Source: Candidatus Bathyarchaeota archaeon (lineage in GTDB: Archaea; Thermoproteota; Bathyarchaeia; Bathyarchaeales; Bathycorpusculaceae). Taken from it: a stretch of DNA of 35,429 bases. The notes under the pieces were generated by a model. That model did not search any database. It had not been told where the DNA came from and saw only the letters and a program-made list of their open reading frames with translations. The stretch lies in the NCBI GenBank assembly GCA_003165195.1, contig PLSP01000099.1:2369-37797 (forward strand). Direction: 5' to 3'. Shown here in pieces: positions 7,149 through 14,625 of the stretch; the first letter of the stretch is position 1; each line of letters starts with the position of its first letter. A program made the translations under genes and the position numbers.

Positions 7149-7154
7149 TCTCCT
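7149..7154 (-). promoter_or_regulatory. Strong ribosome site that disagrees with the TTG start
   Basis: AGGAGA on the minus strand sits 8 bases before an in-frame ATA (7140-7138) and about 41 bases before the TTG at 7107. An in-frame TAA at 7164-7162 closes the frame upstream, and no ATG, GTG or TTG occurs between it and 7107. Either the large membrane protein starts at ATA, or the site serves something else. Confidence 0.45.
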
Positions 7155-7161
7155 GTGCATT

Positions 7162-7290
7162 TTATGTTTTCGCGTATGACCTTTTGATAGTCAAACTTAA
7201 TTGGTTAGAGCCCTCAGGGTAAACAACAGGGAATGAGAAACCCGTAATCAAAACAAGAACTAATGTGGAAGCCTTGTCGATGCTGTTCAT
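7162..7290 (-). CDS. 42-aa membrane micro-ORF upstream of the GT-C-like gene
   Basis: An ATG at 7290 opens a 42-codon frame ending at TAA 7164-7162. The product has a hydrophobic segment at residues 8-24 (STLVLVLITGFSFPVVY) and a basic tail (TIKRSYAKT). It lies in the same frame as the downstream 750-aa protein and is separated from it by the single TAA plus an AGGAGA ribosome site. A TTATATC box centred about 28 bases before the ATG fits an archaeal leaderless start. It may be a real small membrane protein, a translated leader, or the N-terminal part of a once-longer protein. No family is recognised. Confidence 0.4.
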   Translation of the reverse strand: MNSIDKASTLVLVLITGFSFPVVYPEGSNQLSLTIKRSYAKT

Positions 7291-7314
7291 GCTTCTAACT
7301 GAGATTTTATAGTT

Positions 7315-7321
7315 GATATAA
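7315..7321 (-). promoter_or_regulatory. TATA-like box for the minus-strand micro-ORF/GT-C unit
   Basis: TTATATC on the minus strand spans 31 to 25 bases before the ATG at 7290, the spacing expected of a TATA box for a leaderless archaeal transcript. A second AT-rich site, TATAAAAT, lies closer to the ATG. Confidence 0.45.
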
Positions 7322-7336
7322 GGCTGCTCGTAAAAA

Positions 7337-7392
7337 TTTCTTGACTGCTTTTAGTCAAGAAATCTTGACTACGCCCGTCAAGAAAGCTTGAC
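7337..7392. repeat. Tandem CTTGAC/GTCAAG array between divergent glycosyltransferases
   Basis: Five half-sites alternate in direction: CTTGAC at 7340, GTCAAG at 7354, CTTGAC at 7364, GTCAAG at 7377, CTTGAC at 7387. The same-direction copies repeat every 23-24 bases. The first pair forms a perfect 10-bp inverted repeat (TTTCTTGACT / AGTCAAGAAA, 7337-7346 and 7353-7362). The array lies upstream of the AT-rich promoter elements of the GT4 gene at 7435 and just beyond the minus-strand TATA at 7315-7321, as expected for a multi-dimer operator. Confidence 0.7.
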
Positions 7393-7410
7393 GAATACCT
7401 TTTTAACGCC

Positions 7411-7418
7411 TATAATTG
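7411..7418 (+). promoter_or_regulatory. TATA-like element of the GT4 gene
   Basis: TATAATTG starts 24 bases before the GTG at 7435, with another AT-rich TTTTTAA at 7400-7406. Either could position a start site at or just before the coding region; both lie directly downstream of the CTTGAC array. Confidence 0.4.
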
Positions 7419-7434
7419 CCCAAATATCTTAAGA

Positions 7435-8547
7435 GTGGTAAAACCATTGAATGTTTTATGGATAAATCATCGTGACCCTAAACATCCTTTGGCGGGTGGG
7501 GCAGAGGTTCGTATCCATGAAATCGGCAAAAGACTTGTTGAAAACAATCATTCTGTTAAATTGGTTTGTGAACGCTGGCCTGGCTTAAAAAAAATTGATT
7601 ATTTAGATGGCATTGAGATAGAAAGAACTGCGAACAAGTATTTAATCCACATGAAAGTTCCAATACTATTAAACCGTCATAGTTACGACGTTGTTATCGA
7701 TGACACTGCGCATGCAATCCCGTGGGAATCCCAATTCTTTACCAATAAACGCGTAATCGCTCAAGTGAGCCATGTTCATCAGAAAGTACTGAAATTTGAA
7801 CTTAGTCCAATCTTAGCCAATATGATTGCAAAAAGTGAGCGGAGCCTTAAATATTATAAGGATATAATTGCCGTCTCCTGCTCTACAAAAAATGTCTTGA
7901 TTCAAGAGTTAGGAGTCCCTAAGAACAGAATAAAGATAATTAAAAACGGTGTAGATACAGCCCACTATAAGCCCTCCTCGAAGGCTTGCATGCCTACCAT
8001 ATTATGGGTAGGTCGCATAAAACGCTACAAGCGAATCGATCATGTTTTACTAGCTTTTGCCCTTGTTACCAAACAGATTCCCGACGCTAAACTGATTATC
8101 GTAGGCACGGGCGATTACCTAGAAACTGTAAAGAAAATTGCTGCAAATTTACATTTTTCTAACGTTTTTTTCACAGGAGCTATTGAGGAAAAAGAAAAAG
8201 TCGCCATGATGGCTTCTTCATGGGTTACTGTAAGTTCTTCCTTAACCGAGGGCTGGGGAATGACTATAACGGAGAGTGCAGCATGTGGCACTCCGGCCGT
8301 TGCATATGACGTCGCTGGTTTGAGAGATAGTATACGTAATGACGTGACGGGGTTGTTGGTTAGCGATGGAAATGTTGTGGCTTTATCTCAAGCATTAATC
8401 AGAGTTTTACAGGATGAGCAATTAAGAACAATGCTGAGCTGTAATGCGTTACACTGTGCTTCAAAAGAGTGTAGTTGGGATGAAGTGGCAAAGGAATTTA
8501 CTGACTACTTAGAGTCAACTAGTAAAGATGATAATCATTGCAACTAA
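7435..8547 (+). CDS. GT4-family glycosyltransferase
   Basis: The 370-aa protein has the two-Rossmann GT-B layout. The N-terminal domain opens with NVLWINHRDPKHPLAGGAEV, where the GG loop and the following RIHEIGKRL helix bind the acceptor side. The C-terminal domain begins at ILWVGRIKRYKRIDHV (about 189-204), and the EX7E motif EGWGMTITE (E272 and E280) contacts the nucleotide sugar. It should be a retaining cytoplasmic transferase; the sugar is not predictable. Start GTG 7435 is used, but TTG 7447 has a better-placed ribosome site (GAGTGGT). It ends 21 bases before the convergent end of aguA. Together with the divergent GT-C-like gene it suggests a surface-glycan locus controlled through the shared region. 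Confidence 0.88.
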   Translation: MVKPLNVLWINHRDPKHPLAGGAEVRIHEIGKRLVENNHSVKLVCERWPGLKKIDYLDGIEIERTANKYLIHMKVPILLNRHSYDVVIDDTAHAIPWESQFFTNKRVIAQVSHVHQKVLKFELSPILANMIAKSERSLKYYKDIIAVSCSTKNVLIQELGVPKNRIKIIKNGVDTAHYKPSSKACMPTILWVGRIKRYKRIDHVLLAFALVTKQIPDAKLIIVGTGDYLETVKKIAANLHFSNVFFTGAIEEKEKVAMMASSWVTVSSSLTEGWGMTITESAACGTPAVAYDVAGLRDSIRNDVTGLLVSDGNVVALSQALIRVLQDEQLRTMLSCNALHCASKECSWDEVAKEFTDYLESTSKDDNHCN

Positions 8548-8568
8548 CGGGAATAAAACCTTAATTCC

Positions 8569-9618
8569 CTATGCGGGCTGCTGTTGCGAGATGCAGTGGA
8601 TAGCACCAAACCCACATATTAAGTCGGCGCAATCTACGCCCACAACTTTTCTGGTTGGAAACTGCTCCTGCAAAATTGTCAGCGCCAGCTTGTCGTTTTC
8701 TGATTTGAATGTTGGAACAAGAACCGTGCGGTTTCCAATGTAGAAGTTGGTGTAACTGGCGGGAAGCCTTTTTCCGCTAAACTCCACGTTTCCCGGCATC
8801 GGCAGCTTTATGATTTTTATTTTTTTGCCTTCTTGGTCGGTGGATTGGCTTAATATTTCGTAGTTTTGACTGAGGGCTTTGCCATTTTCGTCATCGCTGT
8901 CTTCGTAGGCGCACACTACGGTTATTTCGTTCACGAAGCGGGCTAAGTCGTCTACGTGTCCGTCGGTGTCGTCTCCTGCGATGCCGCTTTTGAGCCAGAT
9001 GATGTGGTTGACGCCTAAGTAGTCGCTTAGGTATTTCTCGATGTTTTCTTTGGGTAAACATGCGTTCCTATTCTTGTTCAATAGGCACTGTTCTGTCGTT
9101 AGCAATGTGCCTTTGCCGTTGACATCTATTGAACCGCCTTCCAATACAATGCCTGGTTCAAAGCAGGTGAGGTGCATCTGCTGGTTTATCACATGTGGTA
9201 TCTGTGCGTCTTTGAGGAGCTCCTCATATTTTTGTCCCCATGAGTTAAACGTCCAGTGCACCATCGCTAACTGCTTATTGCCGTTCAACAAGAAAATTGG
9301 GCCGTAATCGCGGAACCAAACATCAGCGTAATCGAACTTAAAGTAACGAATTCTCTTCAAGTCGATTTTATTTTCTTCAAATAGCGCTTTTGTTTTTTTC
9401 TGCATCGCGTCGTCTTTAACAAAAAGATTGATGTACTCATCTCTGTGGAGAAGCTGGATTATTTGGAGATACGTTTCTTCAACTTTTTCGACGCCTGACG
9501 TGAAAGTTGTTGGGTCATGCGGCCAAGATAGCCAGATCGCCTCGTGTGGAGACCATTCTGCAGGCATACAGTAACCTAATTCCCGTGGAGTCTTGCCTAA
9601 AAGCCCATTTTCAACCAT
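8569..9618 (-). CDS. aguA: Agmatine deiminase
   Basis: The enzyme hydrolyses agmatine to N-carbamoylputrescine and ammonia. The 349-aa product has the guanidine-modifying beta/alpha propeller signatures: MPAEWSPHEAIWLSWPHDP near the start, WFRDYGPIF (D104), GGSIDVNGKGTLLTT (161-175), DGHVDDLARF with H221, and the nucleophile C342 in GFGAIHCISQQQPA at the very end. All catalytic positions are kept and the length matches the family. It lies 9 bases downstream of aguB on the same strand, forming an aguB-aguA operon. Peptidylarginine deiminase is the other family label, but the neighbour settles the agmatine role. It is convergent with the GT4 gene. Confidence 0.94.
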   Translation of the reverse strand: MVENGLLGKTPRELGYCMPAEWSPHEAIWLSWPHDPTTFTSGVEKVEETYLQIIQLLHRDEYINLFVKDDAMQKKTKALFEENKIDLKRIRYFKFDYADVWFRDYGPIFLLNGNKQLAMVHWTFNSWGQKYEELLKDAQIPHVINQQMHLTCFEPGIVLEGGSIDVNGKGTLLTTEQCLLNKNRNACLPKENIEKYLSDYLGVNHIIWLKSGIAGDDTDGHVDDLARFVNEITVVCAYEDSDDENGKALSQNYEILSQSTDQEGKKIKIIKLPMPGNVEFSGKRLPASYTNFYIGNRTVLVPTFKSENDKLALTILQEQFPTRKVVGVDCADLICGFGAIHCISQQQPA

Positions 9619-9627
9619 AACAAACCC

Positions 9628-10524
9628 TCATTTTTTTAGAAGTAACCCGTAAGTGTCTGGCTGCCGATTACTCAGAAAACCCCAGCCCTCCTGAATCTGC
9701 TTGTTCTTTTCTAGGTTAACATTAGCAATCAGCGTCTCCTCACTGTTGTCACTTGCCTCTTTGAGTATCATGCCAAAAGAGTCGCAGACAAATGAGCCTC
9801 CCCAAAACCTGAGCTCACCTTCTTCGCCTACCCGGTTTACCGCGGCAACATGAACGCCGTTTGCTATTGCGTGGCCACGCTGAATCGTTTTCCAAGCGTT
9901 ATGCCAATCTCCGTCAGTCGACTCGTAATCTTTGATGTAGCCGATGGCTGTGGGATAAAATATGATTTCTGCACCCAACAACGCGTTGATTCTTGCAGCC
10001 TCAGGGAACCACTGGTCATAACAGATAAGCACGCCAACAGTCGCATACCGTGTTTTGAGTACACAATATCCTCTGTCTCCTTTGGCGAAAAAGCTTTTCT
10101 CGTAGAAATACGGGTCTTGGGGAACATGAATTTTGCGATATACACCCAAAAGTTTGCCGTCAGCGTCAATTACAGCTGCTGAATTAAAGTACTTGCCGTT
10201 TGACACCTCAAACAAAGGTGCGATAATCACTATTTCAAGCTCTTTCGCCAGCTGCGAGAGCACTTCGGTAGATTCACCAGGAATGTTTTCAGCTAATTTG
10301 GAGGCGTCACGTTTTTCTTCCTGCGGAAAATAAGTTGTTCTGAACAATTCTTGGAGGCAGACGATTTGCGCTCCCTTGCCAGCGGCTTCTCGGATTTTCC
10401 TTACAGTTTTTTCCATGTTGCACGCAATATCGTTTGTAACAGAGGTTTGAATTAGCCCGATTGTTACTGTTTTTTCCTCTGTACTTGAAGTCTTGGCGTT
10501 TATGTCTTGAGTTTGCGTCACCAT
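9628..10524 (-). CDS. aguB: N-carbamoylputrescine amidase
   Basis: This nitrilase-superfamily enzyme converts N-carbamoylputrescine to putrescine, CO2 and ammonia. The Glu-Lys-Cys triad is visible: E59 in CLQELFRTTYFPQ, K131 in VYRKIHVPQDPYFYEK, and C168 in GVLICYDQWFPEAAR. The YFPQ and WFPEAAR contexts are those of the AguB subgroup rather than of general nitrilases. Length 298 aa is usual, with about 18 extra polar residues at the N-terminus before VTIGLIQTSV. It is the first gene of the aguBA unit; the promoter lies in 10525-10630. The product putrescine links this operon to deoxyhypusine synthase at 23305, which needs spermidine. Confidence 0.95.
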   Translation of the reverse strand: MVTQTQDINAKTSSTEEKTVTIGLIQTSVTNDIACNMEKTVRKIREAAGKGAQIVCLQELFRTTYFPQEEKRDASKLAENIPGESTEVLSQLAKELEIVIIAPLFEVSNGKYFNSAAVIDADGKLLGVYRKIHVPQDPYFYEKSFFAKGDRGYCVLKTRYATVGVLICYDQWFPEAARINALLGAEIIFYPTAIGYIKDYESTDGDWHNAWKTIQRGHAIANGVHVAAVNRVGEEGELRFWGGSFVCDSFGMILKEASDNSEETLIANVNLEKNKQIQEGWGFLSNRQPDTYGLLLKK

Positions 10525-10630
10525 TTTCTTAATCAGAAGTAGTGTGCAACTTTGCTGGTAATAACTTTTTTGAGCCTAAAAAGAAAGGTGGCACTTGTCA
10601 ATTGCGATAATCGTTTTGAAAATCATGGCA

Positions 10631-11998
10631 TCATAGATAAAAAGGGATTGGGTGTGTTTTTTTACGGCGTTTGTGACTAGCCATTTTAAGGAAAACAAAT
10701 GCAGTGACCGAAGCGAACAAAATAGCAATCACCGCTGTGTTTTGGAGTTCTGGGATAGATGGTGAAGGCGAATTGGTCGGTTTCGCAAACGCAGAGGGAG
10801 ATGGTGAAGAGGACGGCTTCGTGGAAGGGGTTGGGATAGGCGAAGATGTGGGTGGATTTGTCGGCGTTGGGGTTGGACTTGGAGTTGCAGTTGATGCGAA
10901 GGTTTGGTAAACGGCTGTTGAAGGTCTGGGTGTGCCGTCTTGGTTAAACAACCCGTCGTCTAAGGTGTAGAGCAGCACTCCGCTGTCGCTGAGGTATTCT
11001 GATGGACCTGCAAGTTTGAACCAGAAAATTGCTCGAGTAAATGGGTAGCTGGAGAGTAAGCTAAAGGTTTGGTTTAGGTAGTCCGCCTGTTTTTGCAGTG
11101 AGTTGCTGATGATTGGCGGTGTCGGATCGTTAGGTGGGCTGCTAATGGGTTCTCCTGTTTCGGTGAACCATATGGGTTTTCCAGTTAACTGTTCATACGC
11201 GTTTATGGAGCCATTCCACAGTTGTTGGATTGTGTATTTTGAGGTGACGCCGTTGTAGCTGGGCGTTTCGTTAAGTAGCCAGGCTGCGCCGGTGTTGTCT
11301 GCGTAAGCATGTAGCGAAATGGCGTCGCAGTAGTTGGCGGCTCCGTCAGCCCAAACTTGAGCTGCATTCTCGTACGCAGGATCGGCGAAGCTTCCTGTGT
11401 TGTAGAGTGATAGTTTTGTTGGGTCAAAAAAGTCGTTTCCGCCGAAGGCTAAAACGATGTCTGAGCTGTCATGTTGCTTCACAAGGTTGTACGTGTCTTT
11501 AAGCATGTTGAAGTAAGCCTGAGTGAGATTTCCGCTGGCAAGGTACCCGTTGTTGTACTTGGCTTGACCGCTTAACACCTCGTTCCCGACCTCCCAAACA
11601 TGAACATTTGGAAAATCGTTGAGCACGTCTGAAACATAACTGTCCCATTGCTGAAGTGTCCAACTCGACCCATAAAGCGCAGTGACGCCCTCAACGTCGA
11701 ACCTGAACTCCCAATTGTACCCAAACGGAGCATACTGATTGTAGAGTTCAGTTAAGTTGGGTCCATAACGTTGATCAACAAACGCTGCCTCTCTAAGCCA
11801 ACTTACACCGTACTGCTCAGGGATGCTGGCGTTGAATGCAAACGCAAAATCATAAATTGGAGGTCGCATCTGCGTCAAATTTGCTCCAAAAGCGATACCG
11901 CTGGAGCTTTGGGCAAAAGCCACAGGGCGAGAACTTAAGCTGCCCACAATAGACAATGATATTATCAGAAATATCAAAATAGGGATACTTGCGCGCAT
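10631..11998 (-). CDS. Surface-anchored glycoside hydrolase (clan GH-A-like TIM barrel)
   Basis: The 455-aa protein has a signal peptide (residues 1-30, ending VAFAQ), a TIM-barrel domain to about 367, a Pro/Ser/Thr linker (about 370-415), the motif SIPELQ, one membrane helix (421-439) and a basic tail SHKRRKK. The acid/base Glu is in HVWEVGNEVLSG (E140) and the nucleophile in KPIWFTETGEP (E280), the Asn-Glu plus Glu pair typical of clan A (GH5, GH39, GH53 and relatives). The exact family and substrate are not readable. The C-terminus resembles archaeal tripartite sorting signals (PEF-CTERM-like), so an archaeosortase may process it. Several N-x-S/T sequons suggest N-glycosylation. It acts outside the cell on polysaccharide or surface glycan. 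Confidence 0.8.
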   Translation of the reverse strand: MRASIPILIFLIISLSIVGSLSSRPVAFAQSSSGIAFGANLTQMRPPIYDFAFAFNASIPEQYGVSWLREAAFVDQRYGPNLTELYNQYAPFGYNWEFRFDVEGVTALYGSSWTLQQWDSYVSDVLNDFPNVHVWEVGNEVLSGQAKYNNGYLASGNLTQAYFNMLKDTYNLVKQHDSSDIVLAFGGNDFFDPTKLSLYNTGSFADPAYENAAQVWADGAANYCDAISLHAYADNTGAAWLLNETPSYNGVTSKYTIQQLWNGSINAYEQLTGKPIWFTETGEPISSPPNDPTPPIISNSLQKQADYLNQTFSLLSSYPFTRAIFWFKLAGPSEYLSDSGVLLYTLDDGLFNQDGTPRPSTAVYQTFASTATPSPTPTPTNPPTSSPIPTPSTKPSSSPSPSAFAKPTNSPSPSIPELQNTAVIAILFASVTAFVFLKMASHKRRKKTHPIPFYL

Positions 11999-12147
11999 TA
12001 CGATCGTAAAAATGAACAGTACCCAAAGCTTAAAAGCCTTAACAAAACCGAGAATGCGACGATGTCGTTTTACCTGTTTTTCTCTATAGATTTTATTGAG
12101 GAACCGTTTAATTTCCAGATTAGCGATTAAGTTAGTGGTACGTTTAT

Positions 12148-13440
12148 TTGGGTAAGTCTTCTCTCAAACCTCAGCTGAGCCTGTTTGACGCAGTCACCAC
12201 TGGGCTAGCAGCAATTCTAGGCGCAGGCATATTCTCCGTAATCGGTAAAGCCGCTGGCATAGCCGGTCCTGCACTGCTTATTTCTTTTGGCATAGCCTTT
12301 TTTGTAGCATTGTGCAACGCGCTTTCGTCGATCCAGTTGGCTGCGGTACTTCCCCGTTCAGGAGGCACATATGTTTTCGGGCGACAAATGCTCGGAGAAT
12401 GGTGGGGTTTTGGTGCAGGCTGGATGTTTCTTGTCGCAAATACGGTGGGTCCAGGAGTAAGTGCATTGGCGTTCGGATTCTACGTTAACGCTTTATGGCC
12501 AACTGCACCCGCCCATTTGGTCGCGGTCGCTGCTGCGGCAGTCATAATTCTGCTCAACGCAGCTGGTATTCGACGTTCCGTACGTGTTACCAGCGTTATC
12601 GTGATTTTATCAGTAATCTCTTTAGTAACGGCTGCCGCAATTGCTCTGCCATCTGCTCACCTGAGCAACTTTACACCGTTTGCGCCAGGCGGCGTAGTGG
12701 GCATTTTGCAAGCTACAGGTCTGCTTTTTTTTGCCTATACAGGTTACAGTAGAATCGCCACGCTTGTAGAGGAGGTTCACAACCCGAAACACACAATTCC
12801 CAGAGCCTCTATTATCGCGCTAGTTGGAGTTTTCGCTCTGTACCTCTTTGTGGCGGGAACAACAATTGCCGTGTTGGGGGCTCCGGGTATAGTTGGCTCC
12901 AAAAGCCCTTTTTCGCCTTTGGCAACGATGATGATGGTTGTCGGAAGCGGGGTAGGTGTGGCTTTGATTGTAGGTGGAGCTTTACTTACAACTTTCAACG
13001 AAGGGCTCTCTGACCAACTAGGCGTGTCACGTGTTGCTTTTGCAATGGGCAGGGAAAGTGATCTCCCAAGTGGGCTGGCTAAACTTGGTAAGGATCAGAA
13101 TCCTTGGCGAAGTGTGGTTTTTGTTGGCGCCATTTCGATGATTGTTGCGGCTTTTGCGCCTTTTGAGCAGGCGGTCGCAATTTCTAGCTTTGGGACCCTC
13201 CTCTATTATTCCGTAACTAACTCGTCGGTGTTGAAGCTGCCTAGTAGCCAAAGGCGTTTCCCTCGTGCGCTTGCAATAGCTGGTCTTGTAGGTTGCTTGG
13301 CATTGGCTTTCGCCCTACCAGTTACGGATGTTTTGATTGGAGTGGCGATTCTCTTGGTTGGTTTGGCTTATCGTACCGTTCGCCTGAGAATTCTGCGAAG
13401 GAATATTGAAGGGAAGAATTTTCGAGACAAAGTTTCTTAA
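12148..13440 (+). CDS. APC-superfamily amino acid permease
   Basis: The 430-aa product has about 12 membrane helices. The first carries SLFDAVTTGLAAILGAGIFS, the conserved unwound TM1 (GAGIF) of the amino acid-polyamine-organocation superfamily, followed by GPALLISFGIAFFVALCNAL. The TM6 region (LLFFAYTGYSRIATLVEEV) and LGVSRVAFAMGRESDLP after TM8 are also family hallmarks. It should import an amino acid or amine by proton symport; the substrate is not predictable. The start is TTG 12148 with only a weak ribosome site. An Lrp/AsnC regulator follows after 29 bases, making amino-acid-responsive control likely. The length is slightly short against 450-500 aa bacterial members. Confidence 0.88.
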   Translation: MGKSSLKPQLSLFDAVTTGLAAILGAGIFSVIGKAAGIAGPALLISFGIAFFVALCNALSSIQLAAVLPRSGGTYVFGRQMLGEWWGFGAGWMFLVANTVGPGVSALAFGFYVNALWPTAPAHLVAVAAAAVIILLNAAGIRRSVRVTSVIVILSVISLVTAAAIALPSAHLSNFTPFAPGGVVGILQATGLLFFAYTGYSRIATLVEEVHNPKHTIPRASIIALVGVFALYLFVAGTTIAVLGAPGIVGSKSPFSPLATMMMVVGSGVGVALIVGGALLTTFNEGLSDQLGVSRVAFAMGRESDLPSGLAKLGKDQNPWRSVVFVGAISMIVAAFAPFEQAVAISSFGTLLYYSVTNSSVLKLPSSQRRFPRALAIAGLVGCLALAFALPVTDVLIGVAILLVGLAYRTVRLRILRRNIEGKNFRDKVS

Positions 13441-13469
13441 GGCATCCCATCAATAGAGTTGAGTGGGGT

Positions 13470-13931
13470 TTGGGGTTGCTTCAGACAAGCTTAGATGAAC
13501 TGGATAAGCAGATTTTAAAGTTGGTGCAGTTTAATTGCAGGCTCTCGTTTGCTGAGCTTAGCCGTGAATTAGACGTTGCTGAAGCCACAGTTAGGTTTCG
13601 CGTTAATAGACTCGTTGAGGAAGGGGTTATCACGCGTTTTGCAGCGTTGCTTGATCCCGCCAAAGTCGGCATGAAGGTAAGCGGAGCGATATTGCTAAAG
13701 ATTGACCCTGCCTATTTGGATGAAGCATGCAGGAAACTGGTGGCTTTTAGTGAAACTCAGTACCTGTTCCAAAGCACCGGCGAGTACGATGTGGTTTCAG
13801 TGATTGTTGCCCGCGACATGAATCACTTAAACGAGTTAGTGAAGAATACTAAGCTAATTGCTGGCGTTAAGGATGCTCGGGTATCTGTTACTACTAGGTT
13901 TCTAAAATTTGACCCAAGTATCGTGCTTTAG
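13470..13931 (+). CDS. Lrp/AsnC-family transcriptional regulator
   Basis: The 153-aa protein has the standard layout: an N-terminal HTH (LDELDKQILKLVQFNCRLSF, then VAEATVRFRVNRLVEEGVIT as recognition region) and a C-terminal RAM/ligand domain from about residue 65 (VSGAILLKIDPAY, then YLFQSTGEYDVVSVIVARD). These proteins form octamers that respond to amino acids. The start is TTG 13470. Its position 29 bases after the permease points to control of that gene and itself. It differs from the two next genes, which share the fold but carry the AhbA/AhbB-specific sequence. Confidence 0.88.
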   Translation: MGLLQTSLDELDKQILKLVQFNCRLSFAELSRELDVAEATVRFRVNRLVEEGVITRFAALLDPAKVGMKVSGAILLKIDPAYLDEACRKLVAFSETQYLFQSTGEYDVVSVIVARDMNHLNELVKNTKLIAGVKDARVSVTTRFLKFDPSIVL

Positions 13932-14094
13932 CTAGATTTGCTCCACAGCATGTTGCTGGATTCGCAACAAATTAGTTTCGGGTAAGTGTTTTCCGCAAGA
14001 TTAATACGTGAAGCCATATCCAATAGCTCAGTTAAACAGCTAGAACCTGTGGTTAGCAATCGCTCATAGAAAGCTGTAATTTTAGGTGAGAAGA
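13932..14094. other. Leader region of the ahb operon
   Basis: No gene is seen. A small inverted repeat GTTGC/GCAAC lies near 13963-13979. The GGTGAG at 14085-14090 just before ATG 14095 is a good ribosome site, which argues that the ahbA start is 14095 and not the GTG at 14086 that forms part of it. Confidence 0.45.
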
Positions 14095-14607
14095 ATGGAG
14101 AAGGAAACCAGCGTTAGAGGCAACGGAAACCAAAATTGTCCCCTGAGTCTAGATGAAACTGACAAGCAAATACTTCAGATATTACAAGATGACTTCCCCA
14201 TCGTTGAAGAACCGTGGCTTGAAATAAGCAACCGCCTAAAAATCAACCAAGAAGAGGTCTTAAAGCGGGTAAAGCGCTTAACCGAGGCAGGCGCCATAAC
14301 TAAAATAGGCCCCATATTTGATTCTTCAAGAATCGGTTTAAAAGCCGCAACTCTGGTGGCGATGAGAGTGCCACAAACTCAAGTTCCCAAAGTCGCAGCC
14401 ACAATAAACCAATATGACAATGTTTCACACAACTACGAACGAGACCACGACTACAATGTTTGGTTTACGCTTGCCGCGGCTGACAGCGCCGAGTTAACCA
14501 AAACACTCGAAGACATCAAACAGAAAACAGGCGTAGAAGAAAATGACATTTTAAATTTGCCCACCGCCAACCGCTTCAAAATAAATGTACACTTCCAGTT
14601 AACCTAA
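14095..14607 (+). CDS. ahbA: Siroheme decarboxylase, AhbA-type subunit
   Basis: AhbA and AhbB together decarboxylate siroheme at C12 and C18 to 12,18-didecarboxysiroheme, the first step of the alternative heme pathway. The 170-aa product has an Lrp-like HTH fold (LDETDKQILQILQDDFPIVE, then LTEAGAITKIGPIFDSSRIG) and the family-specific HNYERDHDYNVWFTLAA, where His and Tyr/Arg residues act at the porphyrin. The start at ATG 14095 is chosen because the in-frame GTG 14086 lies in its ribosome site. It is the first gene of ahbABCD, and ahbB starts within 20 bases. It is not a transcription regulator despite the fold. Confidence 0.9.
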   Translation: MEKETSVRGNGNQNCPLSLDETDKQILQILQDDFPIVEEPWLEISNRLKINQEEVLKRVKRLTEAGAITKIGPIFDSSRIGLKAATLVAMRVPQTQVPKVAATINQYDNVSHNYERDHDYNVWFTLAAADSAELTKTLEDIKQKTGVEENDILNLPTANRFKINVHFQLT

Positions 14608-14625
14608 AAGTTGAGGGATTTTTGC

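Noticed and set aside
7337-7392. Possible short CRISPR array
   Set aside because: The repeat unit is only 23-24 bases including its spacer-like part, and the conserved half-sites are 6 bases. No cas gene is near. An operator array fits better.
10704-10910. Gly/Glu/Val-rich plus-strand frame
   Set aside because: The composition is the reverse reading of the Pro/Ser/Thr linker of the glycoside hydrolase.
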